From contig JAGGVT010000029.1 in assembly GCA_021157815.1 (NCBI GenBank), positions 1 to 11,329 of the forward strand: a stretch of DNA of 11,329 nt, written 5' to 3'. Every line of letters starts with the position of its first letter. The stretch's first letter is position 1. The position numbers and the translations under genes were made by a program. This stretch comes from a bacterium (lineage in GTDB: Bacteria; JAJVIF01; JAGGVT01). Shown piece after piece: positions 1 through 7,637 of the stretch. Under the pieces are notes generated by a model. It saw nothing but the letters and a program-made list of their open reading frames with translations, was not told the DNA's origin and ran no database searches.

Positions 1-1829
1 GCGGGACGGACGCCCTCTATTCTGCCCGCCTGACCAATTGTTGCCGGCTTGATTTTGTTGAATTTTAGTCTGCCTTCGAAACTTAATCCCTTGAGTGAAT
101 CGTAATCGAAGTCCGGCGAAAGTTTAACACCATCCCATCGCCGCATTTTTTCCGCCTGTTCGTTCTGGCGTTTTAGATAACCCTCGTATTTGATTTCAAC
201 CTCGACGCTTTCAATAAGGTCAGGCTTGAAATCATCCTCGATTAATCCTTTCTCAATCAGGTGTTTGAGTTTCAATTCAGGACGGCGCAGCAGTTCAACC
301 AGAGAAATTCTCTTATGAATATCATTCGCGCTTTCAGGCAGGCCAACCTCAACCGGCGTATATTTGCCGGTTTGAAGCTGCGCCATCATGCGTTCGCGAT
401 TTTCCTTTCGCGACTGGAATCGCTCCCAGCGGTCATCCTTTACCAAACCAATTTCCCTGCCGATTGATGTCAGGCGGAAATCCGGATTGTCATGGCGGAG
501 CAGAAGGCGATATTCCGCGCGGCTTGTGAACATGCGGTACGGCTCGTTTGCGCCTTTTGTAGTTATATCATCCGCGAGTATTCCAATGTATGCCGTTGCG
601 CGGTCGAGAACCAAAGGAGGGCGATTCTGAATTTTCAGCGCGAGATTGATTCCCGCCATGAGACCCTGGCATCCCGCCTCTTCATAGCCGGATGTACCGT
701 TAATCTGTCCGGCGAAAAACAATCCCTTCACCTGCTTGGTTTCAAACGTAGGAAGAATTTGAGTCGGAGGGGCGAAATCATATTCGATTGCGTAACCGGG
801 AAGAAGAATTTCCGCTCGCTCCAGTCCGGGAACAGTTCTGACATACTGCACCTGTACATCCTCAGGCAGCGATGTGCTCAATCCCTGAAGGTAAACCTCC
901 TCGACATCCAACCCCTCACGTTCGCAAAAAACGGGATGGCTGATTTTATCGGGAAACTTGTGGTATTTGTCCTCGATTGACGGGCAGTAGCGTGGCCCGA
1001 TTCCCTTTATGTCTCCGCTGTAAAGCGCCGCGCGGTGGAGATTCGCCATTATGATTTTACGCGTTTCCTCTGTTGTCCGCGTGATAAAGCAGCTGACCTT
1101 TTCGAGATCGTTTTGCGAATCGTTCATGAATGAAAAACCGGGAAGCGTGTTGTCGTGCTGCTGCTCCTCCATATGGTCGAAATCGATTGTGTCGAGTTTA
1201 ACTCTGGGCACTGTTCCGGTTTTCAATCGAAGCAATTCTATTCCGGCATTTCGGAGTGAATCGGATAGCCCAATCGACGGCGGCTCATCGCGCATACCTG
1301 CGGGAATGCGTTTATCGCCAATGAAAATCAAACCGTTAAGAAAAGTGCCGGTTGTGATAATCGCGCCTGATGATTGAAACTCATCGCCATCGGATGTTGT
1401 AACCCCGACAATTGCGCCATTTTCCACCTGGATTGATTCCACCATGCCTTCAATAAGTGTCAGATTTTTCTCATTCTGAAGGGCGCTTTTCATGTGCTTT
1501 TCGTATAATATTTTATCAACCTGCGCTCTTAACGCCTGAACAGCTGGCCCTTTTCCGGTGTTCAACATGCGAAGATGAATCAGGCTGGCATCGGTTGCAA
1601 TCGCCTGTTCACCGCCGAGAACATCGATTTCACGGGTGATATGCCCTTTCGCGGGACCGCCGATTGACGGGTTGCACGGCATGCATCCGATTCTGTCAAC
1701 GTTTGATGTTATGACAAGAACAAATAGTCCCATGCGGGCGCATGCCAGAGATGCCTCGATTCCGGCATGTCCGGCGCCGACGATTATGGCATCATATTTC
1801 CGGGCAGCTGCAGTCATACGAATACTCAT
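1..1829 (-). CDS. mnmG: tRNA uridine-5-carboxymethylaminomethyl modification enzyme MnmG (GidA), C-terminus cut by window edge
   Basis: FAD-dependent enzyme that, with the GTPase MnmE, installs the (carboxymethyl)aminomethyl group on C5 of wobble uridine-34 of certain tRNAs in the cytoplasm. About 609 codons are visible of a family length near 620-630, so only the last few residues are missing. Seen in the translation: the Rossmann dinucleotide motif GAGHAG at residues 18-23; the conserved CNPSIGG with Cys52; GPRYCPSIEDK with Cys282; the FAD-site signature FFAGQINGTSGYEEAGCQG; EPYRMFTSRAEYRL; and the C-terminal domain running to KPATIGQAGRIEGVRP. Cys52 and Cys282 correspond to the two catalytic cysteines known in the family. 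ATG at 1829 is taken as the start; an in-frame ATG at 1817 is equally possible, and neither has a strong ribosome binding site. It is transcribed away from the larE-like gene. Identification is near certain. Confidence 0.97.
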   Translation of the reverse strand, partial: MSIRMTAAARKYDAIIVGAGHAGIEASLACARMGLFVLVITSNVDRIGCMPCNPSIGGPAKGHITREIDVLGGEQAIATDASLIHLRMLNTGKGPAVQALRAQVDKILYEKHMKSALQNEKNLTLIEGMVESIQVENGAIVGVTTSDGDEFQSSGAIITTGTFLNGLIFIGDKRIPAGMRDEPPSIGLSDSLRNAGIELLRLKTGTVPRVKLDTIDFDHMEEQQHDNTLPGFSFMNDSQNDLEKVSCFITRTTEETRKIIMANLHRAALYSGDIKGIGPRYCPSIEDKYHKFPDKISHPVFCEREGLDVEEVYLQGLSTSLPEDVQVQYVRTVPGLERAEILLPGYAIEYDFAPPTQILPTFETKQVKGLFFAGQINGTSGYEEAGCQGLMAGINLALKIQNRPPLVLDRATAYIGILADDITTKGANEPYRMFTSRAEYRLLLRHDNPDFRLTSIGREIGLVKDDRWERFQSRKENRERMMAQLQTGKYTPVEVGLPESANDIHKRISLVELLRRPELKLKHLIEKGLIEDDFKPDLIESVEVEIKYEGYLKRQNEQAEKMRRWDGVKLSPDFDYDSLKGLSFEGRLKFNKIKPATIGQAGRIEGVRP

Positions 1830-1988
1830 TATACAGCTCAATAACCAACATTACCTAATCGCATGATACGTTTGTCTAACTTTCATGCTAAAATCTTCTA
1901 CATTTTCATCTGGCAGATAAACTTTTCTTTGCGATTATCTGCCGTTTTATCCATATTCGATTTAATTTAATATTCATATTTAAAAAGC

Positions 1989-2016
1989 TTGAAATTTTCT
2001 TAATATTGATTAAAAT
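1989..2016 (+). promoter_or_regulatory. Candidate sigma70-type promoter for the larE-like transcript
   Basis: TTGAAA (1989-1994) and TAAAAT (2011-2016) are separated by 16 bp in the AT-rich gap between the divergent mnmG and larE-like genes. Transcription would start near 2023, a few bases before the GGAGG at 2029-2033. AT-rich intergenic DNA produces such matches by chance, so this is a moderate call. Confidence 0.4.
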
Positions 2017-2040
2017 TAATAATTGCCTGGAGGAATTCAA

Positions 2041-2067
2041 ATGACACCTGTATCAGCTATCAGTTGA
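2041..2067 (+). CDS. SD-led 8-codon mini-ORF (possible leader peptide) upstream of the larE-like gene
   Basis: A strong Shine-Dalgarno GGAGG (2029-2033) lies 7 bases before an ATG at 2041, but that frame encodes only MTPVSAIS before TGA at 2065. The next frame is open from 2045 to the TGA at 2123-2125 and reads HLYQLSVEAELNKRYELSWD followed by FTPWVR. It has no start codon of its own, and its stop abuts the ATG of the larE-like gene (TGAATG). Either this is a short coupled leader, or one small gene is split by a frame change inside the region with two TATCAG copies (2051-2056 and 2058-2063). No family is recognised, and chance cannot be excluded. Confidence 0.3.
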   Translation: MTPVSAIS

Positions 2068-2125
2068 AGCTGAATTAAATAAACGATATGAATTATCCTG
2101 GGATTTCACACCGTGGGTCAGGTGA

Positions 2126-2947
2126 ATGGATAACAACACCAGAGTCAGGTACGAGCAGCTTAAGAAAAATCTGAAGTTGTATGGCCAAACCGCTATCGCG
2201 TTTTCAGGCGGGTTGTCGAGTGCATTTTTGCTTCGAACGGCCCAGAATGTGCTTGGCACTAATAACGTGCTTGCAATTACATCAATCTCAAAAGCTGTTC
2301 CACAGGAGGAACGCCTTCGAAGCCAGGCACTGGTAAAGGAATGGGCAATCAAACAGATTTTCGTTGAAACAGAATTCTGGAAAGAAGCGCAAAAGCATAA
2401 CTCAACCAGAAACGAAGCATATCGCGAGGATTTGTACGCCAAAATAACCAAAACAGCTCTTGAGAGAGGATTTGACCTTGTCCTCGATGGCTGCACTCTT
2501 GATGATTCTGCCGGCATTTCGGAAATCAACGGCACAAGCACGATGCTGGTTAAACCACTCGCGCAGGCCGGATTGACAAAAGCTCATCTGAGGGAAATTT
2601 CACTTCATGAGGGCTGGCTGCTTTATGACATTCCCGAAAACTCATCCCTTATCAGTCGATTCGAACACGAGCGTAAAATAAAAGCGGTTGACCTGGAACG
2701 TGTTGAGCGCGCGGAAACAATCCTGCGCAACCTTGGATTCACACAGGTTCGTGTCCGCGACCATGGCGAGGTCGCAAGGATTGAAATCGAGCCTGATGAG
2801 TGGGAACGGTTCAACGATCAGAAACTGCGTGAACTGGTCAATATCGGATTGAAAAAACTGGGGTATATCTATTCAACTCTTGATATCAAGGGATACCGTC
2901 CCGGCAGCATGGATGAATCCTGCAATCCCAATCTAAACGGGCAATAG
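2126..2947 (+). CDS. larE: LarE-family PP-loop protein with non-canonical active-site positions
   Basis: Resembles LarE, the ATP-dependent sulfur transferase that builds the sulfur ligands of the nickel-pincer nucleotide cofactor of lactate racemase. Family features seen in its 273 residues: an N-terminal helix then AFSGGLSS (residues 25-32), the PP-loop position; LDGCTLDD near 113-120; SLISRF at 174-179; VRVRDHGEVARIEI near 209-222; and the C-terminal GYRPGSM. Two key positions differ. The usual SGGxDS aspartate is Ser31, and the cysteine normally opening the CLxSR segment, the sacrificial sulfur donor in single-Cys LarE, is Ser174. The protein may therefore use another donor or have a different role. 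ATG 2126 is fixed by the stop codon directly before it (TGAATG); only AGG at 2120-2122 lies close upstream, so translation may be coupled to the mini-ORF. No larA, larB or larC homologue lies nearby. Family assignment is confident; function is not. Confidence 0.8.
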   Translation: MDNNTRVRYEQLKKNLKLYGQTAIAFSGGLSSAFLLRTAQNVLGTNNVLAITSISKAVPQEERLRSQALVKEWAIKQIFVETEFWKEAQKHNSTRNEAYREDLYAKITKTALERGFDLVLDGCTLDDSAGISEINGTSTMLVKPLAQAGLTKAHLREISLHEGWLLYDIPENSSLISRFEHERKIKAVDLERVERAETILRNLGFTQVRVRDHGEVARIEIEPDEWERFNDQKLRELVNIGLKKLGYIYSTLDIKGYRPGSMDESCNPNLNGQ

Positions 2948-2964
2948 ATAAAAAAATAATGAAC

Positions 2965-3167
2965 CGTAACCCGGTCATGCCGTCCCGAACAAAATCAACA
3001 ATTATCTGTAAGGTGAATCAGGCATGCCGGGGTCCCGCATAAATAGCCACCTCCCCGGCACATCGGCAGGCTTAGCACAGGCATGCCTGATTTACATTAT
3101 AGAAAATTGTTAATTGTGCACGGGACGGCATGCTTGTCCTGAGCCTGCCGATAGGGACCGGGTTACG
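2965..3167. repeat. Nested imperfect inverted-repeat (palindromic, MITE/REP-like) element
   Basis: The 293 bp between the larE-like gene and the hydrolase hold no gene but a layered inverted repeat. The outer ends are CGTAACCCGGTC (2965-2976) against GACCGGGTTACG (3156-3167). Next come ATGCCGTCCCG (2977-2987) against CGGGACGGCAT (3121-3131), then AATCAGGCATGCC (3016-3028) against GGCATGCCTGATT (3080-3092), and innermost TGCCGGGG (3025-3032) against CCCCGGCA (3053-3060). The right arm is longer and contains a second inverted pair, 3062-3087 against 3127-3152, identical at 23 of 26 positions. No transposase ORF lies inside. As RNA it would fold strongly and could act as a transcript end between the flanking genes. 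Confidence 0.7.
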
Positions 3168-3225
3168 ATGGAAATAAACTTTTCAACAGCCCTGTCCCGG
3201 TCGCGTTCCCAAGACATCAATCTGC

Positions 3226-3231
3226 TATAAT
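3226..3231 (+). promoter_or_regulatory. Consensus -10 box placed for a leaderless hydrolase mRNA
   Basis: A perfect TATAAT lies 9 bases before the ATG at 3241. With the usual 6-8 base gap, transcription would start at about 3238-3240, at or just before the start codon. There is no convincing -35 and no Shine-Dalgarno sequence. Confidence 0.45.
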
Positions 3232-3240
3232 TTGTAATTG

Positions 3241-4092
3241 ATGAAATACGACCTTCCGGATAAATTCGAAATCACCTCCGATTCAACAAACGATTCAATT
3301 CGTGAAATCGACTTTTTCTATCCATCAGATAACCTGCATGTTCGCGGACACCTTTTCCTGCCTGATAATTCCGAACCGCCATTCAAACTCATCGTATTCA
3401 ACCATGGCGGGATAAACGGAATCTATGAGGGTATAATTATCATTTCACGCGAACTCGCGCGGGACAGCAATTACGCGGTATTCGCTCCAAGCTATCGCGG
3501 CGAGGATGATTCCGAGGGTGAAATCGAAATCGCTGCTGGCGAGGTCGATGACGTTCTTAACGGATTGAATCTGCTTCTGGAATCATCCATTGTGGATAGA
3601 GAAAATATTTACATGGTCGGATCATCGCATGGAGCACTGATTACACTAATCGCGATGGCAAAAGATAAAAGCGGCTTGATAAAAAAAGGCGTTTTTGGTT
3701 ACGGTGTCGCGGATATTTTCAAATGGTGGTATTTCCTCGATGAGAATGCAATGCACAAGGGAACCGGCGTTTCGGCATCCGCGTATCCCGGCTCTCCTGA
3801 TGAATATCCCGAGTATTTCAAAAAGAGAAACGGCGTGGAATATATATCTCAAATCAACGCGCCGCTTCTGATAATTCATGGCGAGGAAGACAGACTTGTC
3901 CCGCTTGAACAGGCTTGCATTTTGAAAAAAGCCGCTGACGGCGCTGGAATTGAGAATGTCAATCTTGTGGTAATACCGGACGCCGGACATGGGCTGCTGA
4001 CTAAAAGGGAGACGTTTGAAGATGGGTCATACGAGAAAAGCGCGGAGTGTATCAGTGCGTGGGAATTGATTCTGCAGTTTATTAATTTGTGA
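3241..4092 (+). CDS. Alpha/beta hydrolase (dienelactone hydrolase / prolyl-oligopeptidase-like fold)
   Basis: Predicted serine hydrolase of 283 residues acting on an ester, amide or peptide bond; the substrate cannot be read from the sequence. The fold's catalytic triad is visible in order: nucleophile Ser129 in the elbow GSSHG (127-131), acid Asp217 in IHGEEDRLVP, and base His250 in DAGHGL. The oxyanion-region segment FNHGGINGIYEG and the substrate-binding segment YRGEDDSEGE lie before the nucleophile. There is no signal peptide or membrane helix, so it should be cytoplasmic. ATG 3241 was chosen; a TTG directly before it (3238) would add one residue. No Shine-Dalgarno is present and the -10 box is very close, suggesting leaderless translation. 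It appears monocistronic, between the inverted-repeat element and the pst promoter. Fold certain, specificity unknown. Confidence 0.88.
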   Translation: MKYDLPDKFEITSDSTNDSIREIDFFYPSDNLHVRGHLFLPDNSEPPFKLIVFNHGGINGIYEGIIIISRELARDSNYAVFAPSYRGEDDSEGEIEIAAGEVDDVLNGLNLLLESSIVDRENIYMVGSSHGALITLIAMAKDKSGLIKKGVFGYGVADIFKWWYFLDENAMHKGTGVSASAYPGSPDEYPEYFKKRNGVEYISQINAPLLIIHGEEDRLVPLEQACILKKAADGAGIENVNLVVIPDAGHGLLTKRETFEDGSYEKSAECISAWELILQFINL

Positions 4093-4111
4093 TTTACCCG
4101 TCAAAATCACA
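4088..4111 (+). other. Hairpin over the hydrolase stop codon
   Basis: TGTGATTT (4088-4095) pairs perfectly with AAATCACA (4104-4111) around an 8-base loop and includes the TGA stop (4090-4092). No T-run follows, so it is not a standard intrinsic terminator; it may act as a weak transcript end or a 3' stabiliser before the pst promoter. Confidence 0.35.
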
Positions 4112-4113
4112 CA

Positions 4114-4135
4114 GGAAAATAACTGGAAAATAACT
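4114..4135 (+). promoter_or_regulatory. Two perfect 11-bp tandem repeats, candidate Pho-regulator binding site
   Basis: GGAAAATAACT occurs at 4114-4124 and again immediately at 4125-4135, ending one base before the -35 of the pst promoter. PhoB/PhoP-type response regulators bind direct repeats with 11-bp spacing at or next to the -35 of phosphate genes. The spacing and location fit that arrangement, although the sequence is not the enterobacterial CTGTCAT box. Regulator identity is inferred. Confidence 0.5.
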
Positions 4136-4136
4136 G

Positions 4137-4164
4137 TTGACACTTGAAACCAATCATATATAAT
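4137..4164 (+). promoter_or_regulatory. Sigma70-type promoter of the pst-phoU operon
   Basis: A perfect TTGACA (4137-4142) and a perfect TATAAT (4159-4164) are separated by 16 bp. Transcription would start near 4171, giving a leader of about 30 nt with Shine-Dalgarno GAGGTGA (4188-4194) 7 bases before the pstS ATG. Confidence 0.8.
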
Positions 4165-4201
4165 CCCTCATTCAAACATATCTCAACGAGGTGACAGGCT
4201 T

Positions 4202-5098
4202 ATGAAACGCAATGTTTTATTCCTGTTGATCGCATTACTATCCACCTTACTGTTATCCGTTTCTTGCGGAGGAAACCAGGCAACGGACGACGCGTCCGGA
4301 AAGCGGGATGCATCGCAGACTCAGAGGCAGTCCATCACAATTAAAGGCTCGGACACCATGGTTCATCTGGTGAGTACCTGGGCTGAAGCGTTCATGGAGA
4401 AAAATCCCGACATTGATGTATCAGTGACGGGAGGCGGCTCCGGAACCGGGATCGCAGCGCTCCTCAACGGCACGACCGATATTTGCGCGGCATCCAGAAA
4501 AATCAAGGACAAGGAAACTCAACTCGCGGAGCAAAAGGAAATTACTCCGGTTGAGAAAATTGTCGCTCGTGATGGCATCGCCGTAATCACAAACCCCGAA
4601 AATCCGGTAACTGAACTGACACTTGGGCAGTTGAAGGATATCTTCACTGGAACATGCACGTCATGGGACGGGGTCGGCGGACAGTCCGAAAATATTGTGA
4701 TTTTGTCGAGAGAAAACAACTCCGGCACGTATGTCTTTTTCCAGAAGAAGGTTCTTCAGAAAGAGGATTATGCGGGATCGGCGCGATTGATGCCGGCAAC
4801 ATCGGCGATTGTCCAGTCAGTTACAGATGACAAATGGTCAATCGGATATGTAGGGCTTGGCTTCGCATTGAGCGCTGGCGAAAAAGTGACGGTAATCAAA
4901 GTTAAAACCAGCGATGACTCTGAAGGAGTTACGCCATCTGAAGCGACGGTCAGATCGGGAGATTATCCGATAGCACGACCGCTTCACCTTTACACAAACG
5001 GGGAGCCATCAGGCGCGGTTAAATCGTTCATCGATTTCTGCATCTCTGCTGAAGGGCAGACTATCGTTCAGGAAACCGGTTATGTACCCGCGGGGTAA
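4202..5098 (+). CDS. pstS: Phosphate ABC transporter substrate-binding lipoprotein PstS
   Basis: Captures inorganic phosphate outside the inner membrane and delivers it to the PstCA channel. The 298 residues begin with a Lys/Arg-containing n-region and a hydrophobic stretch ending LLSVSC, so Cys22 is the likely lipidation site; the -3 residue is Ser rather than the more common Leu, a relaxed lipobox. A polar linker follows (about 23-43), then the PstS fold: IKGSDTM near 47-53 and TGGGSGTG at 76-83, both anion-binding turns, and SRENNSGT at 169-176 with the Arg and Ser-Gly-Thr that coordinate phosphate in the family, then the family-typical IGYVGLGFA. The start is fixed by the GAGGTGA site. 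First gene of pstSCAB-phoU, with pstC only 3 bp downstream. Confidence 0.95.
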   Translation: MKRNVLFLLIALLSTLLLSVSCGGNQATDDASGKRDASQTQRQSITIKGSDTMVHLVSTWAEAFMEKNPDIDVSVTGGGSGTGIAALLNGTTDICAASRKIKDKETQLAEQKEITPVEKIVARDGIAVITNPENPVTELTLGQLKDIFTGTCTSWDGVGGQSENIVILSRENNSGTYVFFQKKVLQKEDYAGSARLMPATSAIVQSVTDDKWSIGYVGLGFALSAGEKVTVIKVKTSDDSEGVTPSEATVRSGDYPIARPLHLYTNGEPSGAVKSFIDFCISAEGQTIVQETGYVPAG

Positions 5099-5101
5099 TT
5101 A

Positions 5102-5977
5102 TTGAAACACCGATGGAAAGATAAAGCGATAAGGCTTGCTTTTACCGCGTTAGCGTCAACGAGCATCCTTGTCGTTGTTTTGATTTTTCTCTTTCTCGGC
5201 AAAGAGGCGTTTGGGTTTATATTCGAACCCGGATTGAAGGAACTTTTGAACACACGATGGATTCCGGTCTCTTTTAAAAGGGAGACTTTCGGAATCATAC
5301 CTCTCATCACAGGTTCCGCGCTTGTTACGCTTTGGGCGACTCTAATCGCGGTTCCAATCAGCATCTTAAGCGCGGTCTATATTTCCGAGTTTGCGGGTGA
5401 CCGTGAGAAGGAAATCCTCAAGCCGGTGATTGAACTGCTTGCGGGGATACCATCCGTAGTGCTTGGGTTTTTCGGCCTTATTGTTTTGGCGCCTATTGTT
5501 AAACAGGCATTCGGATTGTCAACGGGATTAATAGCGCTGACAGGCGCAATTCTACTGGCGTTTATGGCAATCCCGACGATGGTTTCAATTGCTGAGGATG
5601 CAATTAGAAGCACTCCCAAATCATTTCGGAACGCATCTTTGGCTCTTGGCGCCAGCAGATTGCAGACAACGTGGAAAGTCATTGTTCCCGCAGCGCTTCC
5701 AGGAATTGTCGCTGCGGTTATGCTTGGAATGGGGCGTGTGATTGGTGAGACTATGGCTGTAATGATGGTCACCGGCAACGCCGCTATAATCACCGGCTCG
5801 CCGCTTGAATCTGTACGGACGCTCACAGCGACAATCGCAGCTGAAATGGGCGAGGTCCCGTTTGGAAGTACGCATTACCAGGCGTTATTCTGCGTTGGAA
5901 TTGTATTGCTTATTACGACTTTCTTTATCAATTTCATAGCCCAGAAAGTGCTTGAACGGCACAGGGATGTTACATGA
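5102..5977 (+). CDS. pstC: Phosphate ABC transporter permease PstC
   Basis: One of two channel-forming inner-membrane subunits of the Pst transporter. The 291 residues give a typical hydropathy pattern: an N-terminal helix (about 11-35), a polar periplasmic segment, then five further hydrophobic segments from about residue 60 on. The cytoplasmic EAA-type loop that contacts PstB is SLALGASRLQTTWKVIVP around residues 178-195, followed by the family signature GRVIGETMAVMMVTGNA. The start codon is TTG at 5102: no ATG or GTG lies near it, the N-terminus it gives matches family length, and GGGG (5092-5095), overlapping the end of pstS, serves as a weak ribosome site. The gene is separated from pstS by 3 bp and overlaps pstA by 4 bp (ATGA), indicating translational coupling. 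Confidence 0.95.
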   Translation: MKHRWKDKAIRLAFTALASTSILVVVLIFLFLGKEAFGFIFEPGLKELLNTRWIPVSFKRETFGIIPLITGSALVTLWATLIAVPISILSAVYISEFAGDREKEILKPVIELLAGIPSVVLGFFGLIVLAPIVKQAFGLSTGLIALTGAILLAFMAIPTMVSIAEDAIRSTPKSFRNASLALGASRLQTTWKVIVPAALPGIVAAVMLGMGRVIGETMAVMMVTGNAAIITGSPLESVRTLTATIAAEMGEVPFGSTHYQALFCVGIVLLITTFFINFIAQKVLERHRDVT

Positions 5978-6822
5978 GCAGAGGATCTGACAAAATCTTC
6001 ATCTGGGTTATGCGCCTTGCGACTTATGGCGTTGTTGCTGTTATCGCGTGGATTCTGCTTGATATTATTGTCAAGGGCGCACCCGGAATCAACTGGGAAT
6101 TTATCAGCGCATATCCGAAAAAAAGCGGCGCTGAGGGCGGAATCCTTCCCGCGATTGTCGGAACGCTTTGCCTTGTGATTGGAACAATAGTTGTCGCATT
6201 GCCACTCGGAATGGCCACCGCGATTTACCTTGCCGAATTCGCAAGGCAGGGTAAGTTCACGCGCGGTATTCGCCTTGCGGTGGCGACACTGGCGGGTGTG
6301 CCGTCAATTGTTTTCGGGCTTTTCGGACTTGGTTTGTTTGTACTTTTTTTAGGTATGGGAGCCTCAATTGCAGCCGGATGCCTTACTCTGGCTTGCATGA
6401 TATTGCCTACGATAATCGTATCATCCGAAGAAGCTCTTCATGCTGTTCCACGGTCTTTAAGAGAGGGGAGTCTGGCGATGGGAGCGACGAAATGGCAGAG
6501 CATTAGAACTAACGTGCTGCCGTACGCGCTTCCCGGAATGTTAACCGGCTCGATTTTAGGAATCGGGCGGGCGGCTGGTGAAACCGCACCGATTCTGCTA
6601 ACAGTAGCCGCGTTTTTCCTGCCACGGCTTCCCTCCTCAATTTTGGATCAGGTTATGGCGCTTCCATATCACCTGTATGTCCTTGCGACACAGCATCCCG
6701 AAGCTGAAAAGGTACGTCCAATGCAGTACAGCACAGCTCTTGTCCTGATGATTCTTGTCATAACAGTAAACATGGGAGCGATTCTTCTGCGAGTAAAGAT
6801 TCGAAAAAGGCTTAAATGGTAG
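5974..6822 (+). CDS. pstA: Phosphate ABC transporter permease PstA
   Basis: Second inner-membrane channel subunit, pairing with PstC. The 282 residues begin with a hydrophobic helix (about 12-32). The periplasmic segment [20 protein letters not shown] follows, with the Gly-Gly-Ile-Leu-Pro stretch typical of PstA, then four to five more membrane segments. The EAA-type coupling loop [18 protein letters not shown] lies around residues 166-183, followed by [13 protein letters not shown], a strong PstA signature. Its ATG overlaps the pstC stop as ATGA, and its last codons overlap pstB by 7 bp, so the three transport genes are tightly coupled. The C-terminus is short and basic ([10 protein letters not shown]), placing it in the cytoplasm. 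Confidence 0.95.
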   Translation: MSRGSDKIFIWVMRLATYGVVAVIAWILLDIIVKGAPGINWEFISAYPKKSGAEGGILPAIVGTLCLVIGTIVVALPLGMATAIYLAEFARQGKFTRGIRLAVATLAGVPSIVFGLFGLGLFVLFLGMGASIAAGCLTLACMILPTIIVSSEEALHAVPRSLREGSLAMGATKWQSIRTNVLPYALPGMLTGSILGIGRAAGETAPILLTVAAFFLPRLPSSILDQVMALPYHLYVLATQHPEAEKVRPMQYSTALVLMILVITVNMGAILLRVKIRKRLKW

Positions 6823-7607
6823 AAGAGAATAAAACAAATAACATGCAATCGGAAAACATTTCTATTGTAGTCCGCGATGTCGATTTCTATTACGGCTTAA
6901 AACAAGTGCTATTTTCCGTCACGATGGATATTCCGTCAACGAGAGTAACAGCGTTGATTGGTCCCTCCGGATGCGGGAAATCGACATTCCTTCGCACATT
7001 GAACAGGATGAACGATACAATAGACGGCACAAAAATTGAAGGCACAATTGAAATCAACGGGAAGAATATATACGCGCCTGATACCGATGTCGTTCAACTG
7101 AGAAAAAAAGTCGGCATGGTTTTCCAAAAATCAAATCCATTTCCAAAATCGATTTTTGATAATGTTGCGTATGGTCCCAGAATACATGGGATGCGTGATA
7201 AATCGAAACTGACAGAAGTTGTGGAGATGTCGCTTAAACGTGTCGGACTCTGGAACGAGGTTAGCGATAGAATGAACGACAGCGCTCTTGGATTGTCCGG
7301 CGGACAGCAGCAGCGTCTTTGTATCGCGCGTGCACTCGCGGTTGAGCCGGAAATTCTTCTCATGGATGAACCGGCATCGGCACTGGACCCACAGGCGACA
7401 TCCACAATCGAGGATTTGATTAAGGAACTGCGAAAGCACTACACTATCATCATCGTGACACACAATATGCAGCAGGCGGCGCGTGTGTCCGATTACACTG
7501 CCTTTTTCTTTGAGGGAAAACTTATTGAATACGATGATACGAAATTGATATTCACCAAGCCAGTAAAGAAACAAACCGAGGATTATATTACAGGCAAGTT
7601 CGGATAG
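6816..7607 (+). CDS. pstB: Phosphate ABC transporter ATP-binding protein PstB
   Basis: Cytoplasmic ATPase that drives phosphate import through PstCA. All ABC motifs are present in 263 residues: Walker [10 protein letters not shown] (49-57); a Q-loop in [18 protein letters not shown], the phosphate-specific variant; signature LSGGQQQR (160-167); Walker B ILLMDEP with Asp184 and catalytic Glu185; D-loop SALDP; and switch His216 in VTHNMQQA. The final EDYITGKFG matches the usual PstB end. ATG 6816 overlaps pstA by 7 bp and has AAAAAGG (6804-6810) five bases upstream. A later in-frame ATG at 6843 would remove a non-conserved N-terminal tail, but its upstream site is poorly placed. phoU follows after 30 bp. 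Confidence 0.96.
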   Translation: MVEENKTNNMQSENISIVVRDVDFYYGLKQVLFSVTMDIPSTRVTALIGPSGCGKSTFLRTLNRMNDTIDGTKIEGTIEINGKNIYAPDTDVVQLRKKVGMVFQKSNPFPKSIFDNVAYGPRIHGMRDKSKLTEVVEMSLKRVGLWNEVSDRMNDSALGLSGGQQQRLCIARALAVEPEILLMDEPASALDPQATSTIEDLIKELRKHYTIIIVTHNMQQAARVSDYTAFFFEGKLIEYDDTKLIFTKPVKKQTEDYITGKFG

Positions 7608-7637
7608 GGTATTTCTATTTACCAACGGAGAATAATC

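Noticed and set aside
261-1866. Several plus-strand ORFs of 60-162 codons across this stretch
   Set aside because: They lie antisense to mnmG, whose minus-strand frame is continuous and fully matches the family; the plus-strand peptides look like Arg/Ser-rich shadows.
2042-2125. Additional selenocysteine recoding upstream of larE
   Set aside because: The TGA codons here (2042, 2065, 2071, 2123) fall in mixed frames, with no cysteine context, homologous extension or hairpin; a leader or chance is simpler.
2053-2541. Minus-strand ORF of 162 codons
   Set aside because: Antisense to the larE-like gene, which carries conserved motifs; no ribosome site or recognisable protein features.
2948-3240. 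CRISPR array in the repeat-rich gap
   Set aside because: The repeats are inverted and nested, with no regular repeat-spacer-repeat pattern and no cas genes.
5377-5826. Minus-strand ORF of 149 codons
   Set aside because: Antisense to pstC; its composition mirrors the permease codons and it has no independent support.
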